Of a stretch of DNA of 64,000 bases, positions 18,879 through 28,150 are shown one piece after another; the stretch's first letter is position 1, and each line of letters begins with the position of its first letter. The translations under genes and the position numbers were made by a program. This stretch comes from Nocardia veterana NBRC 100344. Its GTDB lineage: Bacteria > Actinomycetota > Actinomycetes > Mycobacteriales > Mycobacteriaceae. The notes under the pieces are model-generated. The model worked only from the letters and a program-made list of their open reading frames with translations, had not been told where the DNA came from and made no database searches. The stretch is from positions 35,792 to 99,791 of the forward strand of contig NZ_BAGM01000113.1 of the NCBI RefSeq assembly GCF_000308855.1. The letters run 5' to 3'.

Positions 18879-19756
18879 GCGGGCAGCTCCTGACGGTCCG
18901 GCCGGGCGACGTCCGTGGGTTGCCAGCCGGGTGGAGCGAAGATGTAGCCGAGCCGGTCTCGCCAGCGCGTGGCGCCGCGGACATCACGAATGATGTTGCC
19001 GTACTCGTGGTATTGCAGCCGCACGATGTTGTACGTGTTCACCGGCGTGGTCAATCCGTATGTGGGAGTATGCAATTCCTTCTGAAAGGTGCCGAACAAC
19101 CGGTCCCAGACGATCAGGATGCCGCCGTAGTTCTTGTCGAGGTACAGCTGATCGCTGCCGTGGTGGACGCGGTGATGGGACGGCGTGTTGAGCACGAACT
19201 CGAGCGGCCGCGGCAGGGTGCCGATGGTCTCGGTGTGAGTGAAGAACTGATAGATCAGGTTGAGCATGAAGGCGATGTAGATCGTCCACGGCGCGAAACC
19301 GAGCAGCGGCAGCGGCAGCCAGAAGATCGCCTCGGACCAGGGGTTCCACTTCTGCCGCAACGCGGTGCCGAGGTTGAAGTATTCGCTGGAGTGGTGAGCC
19401 TGATGCCCGGCCCACCCGAGGCGCACCCGATGCGAGAACCGGTGGTTGCAGTACCAGGCCAGATCGACGACCACCATCAGCAGTGGCCAGTACCACCAGG
19501 TGTTCGTCGGTATGTGCCACGGGGCCAGCGCGCTCCAGACGAAGACGAACAGCATCAGGGTCAGCTTGAACAGGGCGAAGAAGCCCAAAGCGACCATGCC
19601 CATGCTCAGGCTGGTGCGGGTATCGATCGTCGAGTACGGCCGTGCCGGCCCGCCCTGTCCGTGGCGCAGGCTCGCGGCCTCGACCGCGATGAACACCAGA
19701 AAAAACGGAAGCGCGTAGAGCAACGGGGTGTTCACGAGTTCCCACAGGGCAGACAT
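18875..19756 (-). CDS. Sterol desaturase / fatty acid hydroxylase family protein
   Basis: This 293-residue membrane di-iron enzyme has the histidine clusters of the superfamily: HRFSH and HQAHHS in the middle, and HHRVHHGSD further on, separated by hydrophobic segments. Several membrane helices surround them. Members hydroxylate or desaturate lipids and sterol-like substrates. AAGGAG lies before the ATG at 19756. It is divergent from a TetR gene, with an AATTGACCA dyad covering the shared promoter, so it is probably repressed by that TetR. The substrate is unknown. Confidence 0.92.
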   Translation of the reverse strand: MSALWELVNTPLLYALPFFLVFIAVEAASLRHGQGGPARPYSTIDTRTSLSMGMVALGFFALFKLTLMLFVFVWSALAPWHIPTNTWWYWPLLMVVVDLAWYCNHRFSHRVRLGWAGHQAHHSSEYFNLGTALRQKWNPWSEAIFWLPLPLLGFAPWTIYIAFMLNLIYQFFTHTETIGTLPRPLEFVLNTPSHHRVHHGSDQLYLDKNYGGILIVWDRLFGTFQKELHTPTYGLTTPVNTYNIVRLQYHEYGNIIRDVRGATRWRDRLGYIFAPPGWQPTDVARPDRQELPA

Positions 19757-19768
19757 GGCAGCTCCTTA

Positions 19769-19803
19769 AATTGACCAATTCGTAATTTACTAAATGGTCA
19801 ATT
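19769..19803. promoter_or_regulatory. Inverted-repeat operator between desaturase and TetR genes
   Basis: AATTGACCA (19769-19777) and TGGTCAATT (19795-19803) are perfect inverted arms separated by 17 bp. The AT-rich stretch between them could hold both promoters. The position, between a TetR gene and its divergent target, supports operator function. Confidence 0.8.
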
Positions 19804-19831
19804 CCATCGCAAGGCAGGCCGCAATGGTTGG

Positions 19832-20437
19832 ATGTCGGATGTGAGTACAGCCGGAACCAAGGGCGTGCCACGGGCCGAACGGGAGAGCCAGATCCTCGAC
19901 GTCGCCGTGGCCGAGATCGGAAGGCACGGGTACGCGGGCCTGTCCCTGGCAGACGTGGCAGTGCGCGCCGGCGTATCCAAGCCGCTGGTGTACGCCTATT
20001 TTCAGTCGAAAGACGGGCTCTACGCGGCCTGCGTGGAGCGCGCCGGGAACATCCTCGGCGAGGCGATCGAGCGAGTGATCGCCGAGCCGGCGGGCCTGGA
20101 CACGGTGCAGCGGACACTCGACGCGATCTTCGGCGCCCTCGAACCGCGCCCGAACGACTGGAACGTCATCTTCGACAGATCCCACCCCGACGAAGGAGAC
20201 GCCGCGGACGCCGCCCGGCGAGTCCGGCGCCGCATCGCGGACCAGGCCGCGCGGGGAGTCGCCGCGGTGGTCGGCGCCACCGGGATCACCGATCCCGCCG
20301 ACCTCTCCGCGCTGACCGATGCCTGGATGGGAATCGTGACCGCGCTGGTCAACTGGTGGCTGCGGCATCCCGAAGAGTCGGCCGCGGCGATGAGCGCGCG
20401 CAGCCACCGCCTGCTCGCCGCCTTGAAGTCGCGCTAG
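19832..20437 (+). CDS. TetR/AcrR family transcriptional regulator
   Basis: This 201-residue regulator has a clear TetR DNA-binding domain: ERESQILDVAVAEIGRHGYAGLS and the recognition helix VSKPLVYAYFQSKDGLYAAC (about 51-70). The helical C-terminal ligand domain has normal length. It is divergent from the desaturase operon across an inverted repeat, which suggests it represses that operon and itself. A GTG at 19841 is a possible alternative start. Confidence 0.9.
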   Translation: MSDVSTAGTKGVPRAERESQILDVAVAEIGRHGYAGLSLADVAVRAGVSKPLVYAYFQSKDGLYAACVERAGNILGEAIERVIAEPAGLDTVQRTLDAIFGALEPRPNDWNVIFDRSHPDEGDAADAARRVRRRIADQAARGVAAVVGATGITDPADLSALTDAWMGIVTALVNWWLRHPEESAAAMSARSHRLLAALKSR

Positions 20438-20455
20438 CCGAACACCCGAGGGCGA

Positions 20456-20484
20456 CGCCGAACAGCGTTCAACCCTGTTCGGCG
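20456..20484. terminator. Bidirectional hairpin between TetR and ksgA
   Basis: CGCCGAACAG (20456-20465) pairs with CTGTTCGGCG (20475-20484) in a 10-bp stem with a 9-nt loop. It lies between convergent genes and overlaps the last codons of ksgA. Confidence 0.65.
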
Positions 20485-21359
20485 AGGCGCACGAAGGCGG
20501 CGGTGTCGAGTGTTTCGCCCCGCGCGGTCGGCGCGATCCCGGCGCTGACCAATCGCCGCTCCGCCTCGGCGGCCGAGCCCGCCCAGCCGGCCAGGGCCGC
20601 GCGTAATGTCTTGCGGCGCTGAGCGAAAGCCGCGTCCACGACCGCGAAGACTCGTTCGCGATGGGCGGTGTCCAGCGACCACGGCGGCCGGGTGAACCGC
20701 TCGATGCGGACGAGCCCGGATTCGACCTGCGGTACCGGCCAGAACACCTGCCGACCCACCGCCCCGGCCCGCCGGACGGTGCCGAAGAAGCCGGCCTTCA
20801 CACTGGGGACGCCGTAGATGCGAGTACCCGGTTCGGCGGAGAGGCGGTCGGCGACCTCGGCCTGCACCATCACCAGAGCCGTTCGGATACTGGGCAGTTC
20901 GGCCAGCAGATGCAGCAGCACGGGTACGGCGACGTTGTAGGGAAGGTTCGCGACCAGCGCCGTCGGCGCGCCGGGGATATCGGTGGCCGACACCCGTAGC
21001 GCATCACCCGGGACGACGGTGAGCCGGTCCGCCAGTTCGGGGGCGCGGTCGGCCACGGTCTCCGGAAGATGCTGCGCCAGTACCGGATCCAGTTCCACCG
21101 CGATCACTCGTTCGACGACGTCCAGCAGCGCCAACGTCAGCGAGCCGAGGCCGGGGCCGACCTCCAGCACCACGTCCTCGCGTCCCACCCCGGCCGTGGC
21201 GACGATCCGGCGTACCGTGTTCGCATCGTGGACGAAGTTCTGTCCGAGTTGTTTGGTGGGGCGCACGCCGAACCGCTCCGCCAGTACCCGCACTTCGGCG
21301 GGGCCGAGCAATTCGGCCCGGCCACGGGCTTCGCTCACAGGTTCGGACACGCCCGACAA
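20469..21359 (-). CDS. ksgA: 16S rRNA (adenine-1518/1519-N6)-dimethyltransferase
   Basis: This 296-residue enzyme dimethylates two adjacent adenines in the 3' hairpin of 16S rRNA during 30S assembly. It has the KsgA/Dim1 motifs GQNFVHDANTVRRIV, EVGPGLGSLTLAL (SAM binding) and the catalytic NLPYN. The start is uncertain: the longest reading uses TTG at 21359, and GTG at 21350 (VSEPVSEARG) is equally possible. In mycobacteria it sits in a tatD-rpfB-ksgA-ispE run. Here it is separated from rpfB by a lipase gene and an SDR. Confidence 0.95.
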   Translation of the reverse strand: MSGVSEPVSEARGRAELLGPAEVRVLAERFGVRPTKQLGQNFVHDANTVRRIVATAGVGREDVVLEVGPGLGSLTLALLDVVERVIAVELDPVLAQHLPETVADRAPELADRLTVVPGDALRVSATDIPGAPTALVANLPYNVAVPVLLHLLAELPSIRTALVMVQAEVADRLSAEPGTRIYGVPSVKAGFFGTVRRAGAVGRQVFWPVPQVESGLVRIERFTRPPWSLDTAHRERVFAVVDAAFAQRRKTLRAALAGWAGSAAEAERRLVSAGIAPTARGETLDTAAFVRLAEQG

Positions 21360-21372
21360 GGTATCAGTGCGG

Positions 21373-22563
21373 CTACGGCTCGGTCGGCGTGGACCGGACC
21401 CGTGCCACGAACTCGTCCATCGCCGCCCACATCTGCGGGTTCAACTCACAGTGCTGTCCGAAGCCGACCACCGAACGCGCGTCCACACCGTTGGCGGCCA
21501 GCTGCGCGGCCAGCGCCGCGTGCAGCGGGGAGGGCACCGTCTTGTCGGTCGCGTTGAGCAACAACAGAATCGGAGCGTCGTATCCGCTCGTCGGGACGGC
21601 CAGATAATCGGTCAGCGCCGCCGTGAACCGGGGATCACCCAGGGGCTTCGCCAGCAGGGCCCCCAGCGACGAGCCGGCGACCTGGTCGATCATCTTGTCC
21701 AGGCAGAGGGCGCCGATGCTGTCGAGCAGCTCGCGGCCGCGTGGACTCAGGTAGCTGTCGACATCGATATCCGGCCGGGTCTCGCGCAGCCCCACCAGCA
21801 CACCCGCGATGAAGGCGGTACTGCCGTCACCGATCTCCGGAATGCTCGGCACCCAGGGCCCCGCCACGGGCAGGACGTGCTCGAGATCCGATTCCGGGTC
21901 CAACGCGATCGTTCCCCGGAAATCCAGATCGGAGGCGTAGGTCTGCTGCAGGTGACCGGTACCCAGCGCTGCCTGCCCACCCTGGGAGGCGCCGACCGCG
22001 ATCCAGGTCCGCGACAGCTGCGGATAGGTCGCCCGCGCCGCCCGCAGCAGATCGATGGTGGCCGTCGCCTCGGTCTGCCGCTCCAGATACGGATGCGGGC
22101 CGGTGTCGAACCGTCCGAGCCCGAGATAGTCCGGCGCCACCACGGCGAAACCCTTGGACTGGAAGTACTCCAGGATGCGGTCTTCCTTACCGCGACTCCC
22201 CGGATAGGGCGCGCCGACCGGGTTGGTGATCCCGCTGCAACCCATTCCCAGCCCGGTGGTGCCGTGGTCGTAGGCGGCCACCGGCCAACCCCCGGCGGGC
22301 GGCTGACCGGCAGGCAGGAAGACCGCGCCGCTGGCCCGCACGGGAGTGCCGCTCGAGGTCGTCGTCCAATAGTCGACGACGGCGCCGCCGGTCATGCCGT
22401 GCCAGCCGTCGGGCTGGGCCTCGACCGAGATGACGGTGCCCGCCGGTTCGGCCGCGGTCGCCGCCGGCGCGCTCACCAGCGCGCTCGGCAGCAGCGCCCC
22501 CAGCGCGATCGCCGCGGCCGCGATGGGCCCACGTATCCGAGCCGAAAATTTCGACAACCGCAT
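21373..22563 (-). CDS. Secreted lipase (secretory lipase/LIP family)
   Basis: This 396-residue alpha/beta-hydrolase has a signal peptide (basic start MRLSKFSARIRG, hydrophobic core, and Ala-rich end before AEPAGT) and the nucleophile elbow VGASQGGQ. The acid residue probably lies in NATDKTVP and the histidine in FGQHCELN. The family cleaves acyl glycerols outside the cytoplasm, and lipid scavenging fits this order. I use the ATG at 22563, where GAGGTGG stands just upstream. A GTG at 22575 would add four residues. It ends 13 bp before the ksgA start on the same strand. Confidence 0.88.
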   Translation of the reverse strand: MRLSKFSARIRGPIAAAAIALGALLPSALVSAPAATAAEPAGTVISVEAQPDGWHGMTGGAVVDYWTTTSSGTPVRASGAVFLPAGQPPAGGWPVAAYDHGTTGLGMGCSGITNPVGAPYPGSRGKEDRILEYFQSKGFAVVAPDYLGLGRFDTGPHPYLERQTEATATIDLLRAARATYPQLSRTWIAVGASQGGQAALGTGHLQQTYASDLDFRGTIALDPESDLEHVLPVAGPWVPSIPEIGDGSTAFIAGVLVGLRETRPDIDVDSYLSPRGRELLDSIGALCLDKMIDQVAGSSLGALLAKPLGDPRFTAALTDYLAVPTSGYDAPILLLLNATDKTVPSPLHAALAAQLAANGVDARSVVGFGQHCELNPQMWAAMDEFVARVRSTPTEP

Positions 22564-22749
22564 CAGCCACCTCACATCGTCGGGAATGCGCTGATTTTAC
22601 GGGGCACGTCCGCGCCGGACCGGAAATTCCCAGGCCGTGGCGTCGCGGAGCGTTGACTGCAATTGATACACGTTCTAGTTTCGGTGTACTCGCGGAACAG
22701 GCGGTGGCGCATTCGGTTTCACCGCACGCAGCAGGAGAGGACGGCCGCA

Positions 22750-23514
22750 ATGATGCGCAGGCACGAGGGACGACGGGTGGTGGTGACCGGGGCCGGCTCG
22801 GGCATCGGGCGGGGCATCGTGGTGCGCATGCTCGCCGAGGGAGCTCGCGTGGTCGGCGCCGACATCTCCGAACCGGGCCTGAAGGAGACGGTCGCGGCGG
22901 TGGGCGAAGACCGCGAACGCCTGCACACGGTCACCGTCGACGTCGCCGATCCGGAATCGGTGCGTCCGGCCGTCGCCGCCGCCGTCGACCATCTCGGCGG
23001 ACTCGACGTGCTGGTCAACGCGGCCGGCATCATGCGCACCGCACACACCCACGAGATGACATTCGAGGCGTGGAACCAGGTCATCGGCGTCAACCTGACC
23101 GGCACCTTCCTGATGATGCAGGCCGCGCTGCCGACCCTGCTGGAATCCGAGCACCCGGTGATCGTGAACTTCTCCTCCACCGCCGCGCTCGGCGCGAACC
23201 CGTACATGGCGGCCTACGCCGCGTCCAAGGGCGGGGTGAACGCGATGACTCACGCGGTGGCGCTGGAGTATTCGCAAAAGGGCCTGCGCGCGGTGAACAT
23301 CGTTCCCGGCGGGATCACCAGCGGCATCACCAACAACCTGGAAACCCCCGCCGACGCCGACTGGAAGCTCTTCTCCCGCCTGACCGGCTGGCTGAACGGT
23401 GGTGCGCTCGGCGAGCCCGCCGACGTCGCCGGCGTGGTCGCCATGGTCGCCTCGGAGGACGGCCGCTACATCACCGGCTCGGAGATCGTCGTCGACGGCG
23501 GCGCGCTCATGTAA
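22750..23514 (+). CDS. SDR family oxidoreductase
   Basis: This 254-residue classical SDR has TGAGSGIGRG (cofactor binding, about 13-22), a VNAAGIM motif, the catalytic serine in VNFSSTAAL, the active site YAASKGG and the C-terminal SEIVVDGGALM. The last feature is typical of 3-oxoacyl-ACP reductase-like members. AGGAGAGG before the ATG at 22750 fixes the start. It is divergent from the lipase. The substrate cannot be deduced. Confidence 0.88.
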   Translation: MMRRHEGRRVVVTGAGSGIGRGIVVRMLAEGARVVGADISEPGLKETVAAVGEDRERLHTVTVDVADPESVRPAVAAAVDHLGGLDVLVNAAGIMRTAHTHEMTFEAWNQVIGVNLTGTFLMMQAALPTLLESEHPVIVNFSSTAALGANPYMAAYAASKGGVNAMTHAVALEYSQKGLRAVNIVPGGITSGITNNLETPADADWKLFSRLTGWLNGGALGEPADVAGVVAMVASEDGRYITGSEIVVDGGALM

Positions 23515-23598
23515 GCCTTTCCGAGGCTCGTCCACCGGAGACCCCGCCGAAGCGGAGCGGAGGCGAATTCCCCGAGGCCGAATTTCCTGAGGCCGAAA

Positions 23599-24741
23599 TC
23601 AACTGATACCCAGCCGACTGGTGCAGGCGGGCCAGGCGCCCCAGCCCTGCCGGGCCCGCGTCACCTCGGCGATCGCGATCTGCTCCTCGCGGGTGGCCAG
23701 ATCCGGCCGCTCGGCGTAGCGCAGTCCACCCTGCCGAGCCCAGGTGCTCTGGTCGAATTGGATGCCGCCGTAGTAGCCGTTGCCCGTGTTGATCGACCAA
23801 TTGCCCCCCGACTCACATTTGGCCAGCGCGTCCCAGACCGCGCCGTCGCGCACGGGCGGCACCTCGGTGCCGGGTTTGGCGCCCTTGCGGACCGTCTTGG
23901 GTTGGGCGGGAACGACAACGGTGTGCCCGACCGGCTCGCGGGAGACTTCCTTGCCGTTGACGATCGATACGGCATAGGTGACGTCCTGCACCCCGGGCTT
24001 GCCCGGATTCTCGACGATCGTCCGGCTCATGTTGAGGTCGGTGTCGTCGATGACGTTCTCGGGCGGATCGAGCGGTTCGCGCTCGGTGCGCTTCTCGGTG
24101 CGCTTGCGGGTGACGGTGATCTTCATGCCGTCGTGCAGCGGCGTGACGGCGACCGGCTCGACGGTGTCCTCACCGGTGAGCGGCACACCCTGCACCTTCA
24201 GCAGTTCCCCTACGGTGGGCGCGGCGAGCCGGACGTAACTCGCGGGCTCTCCGTTGTCGGACAACTGGACGGTGCGCGGACTGGTGACGGCGAGGGCGGC
24301 GCCCTGCAGCGGCAGCGGGGTGGGCCGGGCGGGTGAGACGAACACGTCGTCGGGAAGCTGCAGCTGGATCAGCGCGTCGGCGACGGTGTAGGCGGTGGTC
24401 CACACCTGCTTGGTCTTGCCGTCGAACGTCAGGGCGACCTGCCGGGCACGGTTGAGCGTAATGGTCGCACCGTCGGCGACGTCGGCGTCGCCGGCCGGGG
24501 AGACCGAATCCTTACCGGCCAGCTTGAACCCGCCGGCCTTGAGCACCCCCCGGACGCTCGCGGCCATCGTGGTGACGGTGGTGCGCTGCCCGTCGACCAC
24601 CAGGGTCACGGTTTTGCGATTCACGATGGCCAGACTCGCACCGATGATCAGGGTGATCAGCATCGCGGCGATCGCCGCGTAGAGCAGCGGCGAACGCGAC
24701 GTGTTGATCCGCTGGAGAGCGGATATCCGAAACTCCGGCAT
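23599..24741 (-). CDS. rpfB: Resuscitation-promoting factor RpfB
   Basis: This 380-residue cell-wall lytic transglycosylase helps dormant cells resume growth. After an N-terminal membrane anchor (about 14-36) come three DUF348-like repeats (starts near TVTLVVDGQRT, VALTFDGKTK and TVQLSDNGEP). A G5 domain follows (around VIVNGKEVSREPVGHTVVVPAQP in related proteins; here SIVNGKEVSREPVGHTVVV), and then the lysozyme-like Rpf domain with catalytic Glu310 in KCESGGNW. The domain order equals that of mycobacterial RpfB. I start at ATG 24741; a GTG two codons upstream is possible. The tatD-rpfB order is conserved. Confidence 0.95.
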   Translation of the reverse strand: MPEFRISALQRINTSRSPLLYAAIAAMLITLIIGASLAIVNRKTVTLVVDGQRTTVTTMAASVRGVLKAGGFKLAGKDSVSPAGDADVADGATITLNRARQVALTFDGKTKQVWTTAYTVADALIQLQLPDDVFVSPARPTPLPLQGAALAVTSPRTVQLSDNGEPASYVRLAAPTVGELLKVQGVPLTGEDTVEPVAVTPLHDGMKITVTRKRTEKRTEREPLDPPENVIDDTDLNMSRTIVENPGKPGVQDVTYAVSIVNGKEVSREPVGHTVVVPAQPKTVRKGAKPGTEVPPVRDGAVWDALAKCESGGNWSINTGNGYYGGIQFDQSTWARQGGLRYAERPDLATREEQIAIAEVTRARQGWGAWPACTSRLGIS

Positions 24742-24922
24742 GGTCACAATACGATAACGATGGGGTAGGTTCCTGGCAACTACATGCGCTGGAACAGGGG
24801 ATTTCCACATCACGGTTCGATATCGACGATGCGGAAAAGTTACGACCGCGCAATCGTAAGTGAACTGGAGCACACCGCGCAGGTCGGCCGCCGCTTATGT
24901 GACGCACCGCACGTGCACGCCG

Positions 24923-25759
24923 TCAGCCGCGGGGCAGCCGATACACCCGTTCGGCGTTGGCGGTGGTGATCGCGGCCAGCTCGGCCGGATCCTGTTCCCG
25001 CAGTTCGGCCAGGGCCCGCACGGTATAGGGCAGGCAGTACGGCTCGTTCGGCGCGCCGCGGAACGGGTGCGGCGTCAGGAACGGCGCATCGGTCTCGACG
25101 AGAATCTGCTCGTCCGGGACCAGCTTCGCGGCTTCCCGCAGTTCGTGCGCGTTCTTGAAACTCACCGTGCCGGAGAAGCTGAGCAGATACCCCTCCGCCA
25201 CGCACGCCAGCGCCATATTCGCGTCGGAGCTGAAGCAGTGAAAGATCACCGTGTCCGGCGCGCCCTCGTCCAACAGCACGGCCAGCACGTCGTGATCGGC
25301 CTCGCGGTTGTGGATCATCAGCGGCTTACCGAGCCGTTTCGCCAGGTCGATATGCCAGCGGAAACCCTCGACCTGATCCTCGACAGCGGCGCAGCCCTCG
25401 AGCTTGCCGGGCCAGTAGTAGTCCAACCCGGTCTCCCCGACCGCGACCACCCGCGGATCGGCGGCGAGCTTCTCCAGTTCCGCGCGGGCGGCCTCGTCCA
25501 GGGTGTTCGCCCGGGTCGGATGCAGGGCGACCGCGGCGTAGACGCGCGGGTCCCAGTGCGCGGCGTCCACGGCGAAGCGGGCGGCGTCGAGATCGTCGGC
25601 GATGGTCACCACGCGGCCCACCCCGACCGCGGCGGCTCGATCCACCATGGCCGCAACCGATTCCGCGTCCCGCGCCCCGCAGGCGTCGAGATGGGTGTGC
25701 GCGTCGATCAACGGCGACAGCGGTTCGGGCGGCTCGGGTGCGGGTCGTTTACCGGGCAT
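24923..25759 (-). CDS. tatD: TatD family metal-dependent hydrolase/DNase
   Basis: This 278-residue TIM-barrel hydrolase has all TatD metal-site motifs: DAHTHLD near the start, GETGLDYYW in the middle, HNREADHD, FHCFS and ETDAPFLTPHPFRG. Family members cleave DNA 3' ends and are linked to repair and DNA quality control. It is divergent from metG and is followed by rpfB on the same strand, as in M. tuberculosis (metS, tatD, rpfB). Confidence 0.95.
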   Translation of the reverse strand: MPGKRPAPEPPEPLSPLIDAHTHLDACGARDAESVAAMVDRAAAVGVGRVVTIADDLDAARFAVDAAHWDPRVYAAVALHPTRANTLDEAARAELEKLAADPRVVAVGETGLDYYWPGKLEGCAAVEDQVEGFRWHIDLAKRLGKPLMIHNREADHDVLAVLLDEGAPDTVIFHCFSSDANMALACVAEGYLLSFSGTVSFKNAHELREAAKLVPDEQILVETDAPFLTPHPFRGAPNEPYCLPYTVRALAELREQDPAELAAITTANAERVYRLPRG

Positions 25760-25872
25760 CGGACCAGATTAGACATACCGAACCGACGGCCGGTGAACCC
25801 GGCGGGAGCACCGAGCCGACGACGGGATATCGACGCGAAGGAATATCGGCGGCGGATTACAGTAGACAGACC

Positions 25873-27441
25873 ATGAGCGCACCCGAACGCACGTCACCGG
25901 CCTTCTACATCACCACGGCGATCGCCTATCCGAACGGCGCGCCGCATATCGGCCATGCCTACGAGTACATCTCCACCGATACGCTCGCGCGGTTCAAACG
26001 GCTCGACGGCTACGACGTGTTCTTCATGACCGGCACCGACGAGCACGGCCAGAAGGTGCAGCAGGCCGCGCGCGCCGCCGGCGTGACCGTCGAGGAGTAC
26101 GCCGCGCGCAATTCGGATGTCTTCGAGCGCATGGACAAGGCGCTCGACATTTCCTACGACCGGTTCATCCGCACCACCGACGAGGATCATCTCGCCGCCA
26201 GCATCGCGCTCTGGGAGCGGATGCGGGCCAACGGCGATATCTACCTCGACACCTATTCGGGCTGGTACTCGGTGCGTGACGAGGCCTTCTACACCGAGGA
26301 GGAGACGACCGTCACCGAGGACGGGACGCGTATCGCGACCGAAACCCGGACCCCGGTGGAGTGGACCGAGGAGTCGAACTACTTCTTCCGGCTCTCGAAA
26401 TACCAGGACCGGCTGCTCGAACTGTACGAGACCACACCGGATTTCATTCTGCCCGCCACCCGGCGTAACGAAATCGTCAGCTATGTGAAGGCGGGTCTGA
26501 AGGATCTGTCGATTTCCCGGACCACCTTCGACTGGGGTGTGCCGGTGCCCGGCGACCCGGCACACGTGATGTACGTGTGGGTCGACGCGCTCACCAACTA
26601 TCTGACCGGTGTGGGCTTCCCGAATACGGATTCGGATGCGTTCCAGCGCTTCTGGCCGGCCGATGTGCACATCATCGGCAAGGACATCACCCGGTTCCAC
26701 ACCGTGTACTGGCCGGCGTTCCTGATGTCGGCGGGTGTCGAATTGCCGAAACGCGTTTTCGTGCACGGCTTCTTGTTCAACAAGGGCGAGAAGATGTCGA
26801 AATCGGTGGGCAATGTGGTGGATCCGCTGGCCCTGGTCGATCAGTACGGCCTGGACGCGGTCCGGTTCTTCCTGCTGCGCGAGATCTCCTACGGCCAGGA
26901 CGGCTCCTACAGCCACGACGCCATCGTGGGCCGGATCAACACCGACCTCGCCAACGAATACGGCAATCTGGTGCAGCGCAGCCTGAAGATGGTGGCACGC
27001 GATTTCGATTCGACGGTCCCGACCCCGGCTGAATTCACCGCGGCGGATCGGGAACTGCTCGACCGGGCGAACGGCCTGCTGGAGCGCTGCCGCAGCGAAT
27101 TCGACGCGCAGCAGATCCATTTGGCGCTGGAGGCGATCTGGCTGACCCTCGGCGAGACGAACAAATACTTCTCCGCTCAGCAGCCGTGGGCACTGGCCAA
27201 ATCCGGCACACCGGAGGATGTGGCCCGCGAGGCGACGGTCCTGTACGTCACCCTCGAGGTATTGCGCATCGTGTCGATTCTGGTGCAGCCGGTGATTCCC
27301 GGATCGGCGGGCCGGATTCTCGACCAGCTCGGCCAGACCGGGCGCACCTTCGCCGACCTCGCCACACCCATCGAAGCGGGCCTGGCCCTACCGGCTCCCG
27401 AACCGGTGTTCCCGAAGTACGTCGAGCCGAAAGAGAAGTAG
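25873..27441 (+). CDS. metG: Methionyl-tRNA synthetase
   Basis: This 522-residue class I synthetase charges tRNA-Met. The HIGH signature reads HIGH (25-28, within NGAPHIGHAYEY) and the KMSKS loop is exact at 307-311. It lacks the four-cysteine zinc knuckle of the long form and the C-terminal tRNA-binding extension, as is usual for the short mycobacterial type. The ATG at 25873 matches the conserved N-terminus; the upstream open frame is not conserved-looking. It is divergent from tatD. Confidence 0.96.
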   Translation: MSAPERTSPAFYITTAIAYPNGAPHIGHAYEYISTDTLARFKRLDGYDVFFMTGTDEHGQKVQQAARAAGVTVEEYAARNSDVFERMDKALDISYDRFIRTTDEDHLAASIALWERMRANGDIYLDTYSGWYSVRDEAFYTEEETTVTEDGTRIATETRTPVEWTEESNYFFRLSKYQDRLLELYETTPDFILPATRRNEIVSYVKAGLKDLSISRTTFDWGVPVPGDPAHVMYVWVDALTNYLTGVGFPNTDSDAFQRFWPADVHIIGKDITRFHTVYWPAFLMSAGVELPKRVFVHGFLFNKGEKMSKSVGNVVDPLALVDQYGLDAVRFFLLREISYGQDGSYSHDAIVGRINTDLANEYGNLVQRSLKMVARDFDSTVPTPAEFTAADRELLDRANGLLERCRSEFDAQQIHLALEAIWLTLGETNKYFSAQQPWALAKSGTPEDVAREATVLYVTLEVLRIVSILVQPVIPGSAGRILDQLGQTGRTFADLATPIEAGLALPAPEPVFPKYVEPKEK

Positions 27442-27454
27442 GCGATCCACCGGT

Positions 27455-28135
27455 ATGGATCCGGATCCGGCGCACGGCGCCCCACCCGCGGCCACCGAGT
27501 TCGCCGAGCGGCATCGCACCGCGCGGGCGCAGCTGCTCGACACCCCGCGGGGCCGGCTCATCGACGCGATGGTCGAATGTGTCGGCGCCCGCGGCTATTC
27601 GGCGACCACCCTCACCGATATCGTCAGCTCCGCGCACGTATCCCGCAGCACCTTCTACGAACATTTCGACAACAAGGAACACTGTCTCGTCGAGGCCGTG
27701 CATACGGGAGTGGAGATCATCCGGACCCGGATCGCCGGGGAATTGGCCGAACTGCCACCGGAGGCCGACCCCCGGCAGCGGATCGCAACGATGATCGGCA
27801 CGTTCTGTGCGGTGGTGGCCGCGGAACCGGATTTCGCGCGCCTCATCCTGGTGGAGTCCCTGCTCGTCGGTGATGCGACCGCGGGATTGCGCGATCGGGC
27901 GGTCGACCGGTTCGCCACCCTCTATCGGCAGTTCCACGATCAGGCGCGCGCCGGGAACTCCGCGATACCGGCCGTATCGGACGACGTGATCGCCTTGGTC
28001 CCCGATGCCATCGGTGAACGCACCCGGCGCGTGCTGGTTCGCGAAGGCGCCCGCCGCGTTCCCGACCTGGCGCCCGCCTTCATCGAATTCGCGTATACCG
28101 TACTGGGATTGGCGCCGCTGCCCGTGCGTGTCTAG
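27455..28135 (+). CDS. TetR/AcrR family transcriptional regulator
   Basis: This 226-residue regulator starts 13 bp after metG on the same strand, so it may be co-transcribed. The DNA-binding domain is clear: LIDAMVECVGARGYSATTL then IVSSAHVSRSTFYEHFDNKEHCLVEAVHTG. The C-terminal part is the usual helical ligand domain. There is no inverted repeat in the 13-bp gap, so autoregulation there is unlikely and its target is unknown. Confidence 0.9.
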   Translation: MDPDPAHGAPPAATEFAERHRTARAQLLDTPRGRLIDAMVECVGARGYSATTLTDIVSSAHVSRSTFYEHFDNKEHCLVEAVHTGVEIIRTRIAGELAELPPEADPRQRIATMIGTFCAVVAAEPDFARLILVESLLVGDATAGLRDRAVDRFATLYRQFHDQARAGNSAIPAVSDDVIALVPDAIGERTRRVLVREGARRVPDLAPAFIEFAYTVLGLAPLPVRV

Positions 28136-28150
28136 CCGAGGCCGGAACGC

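Noticed and set aside
24742..24922. Riboswitch upstream of rpfB
   Set aside because: I looked for c-di-AMP (ydaO-type) riboswitch conserved bases and did not find a convincing match by eye.
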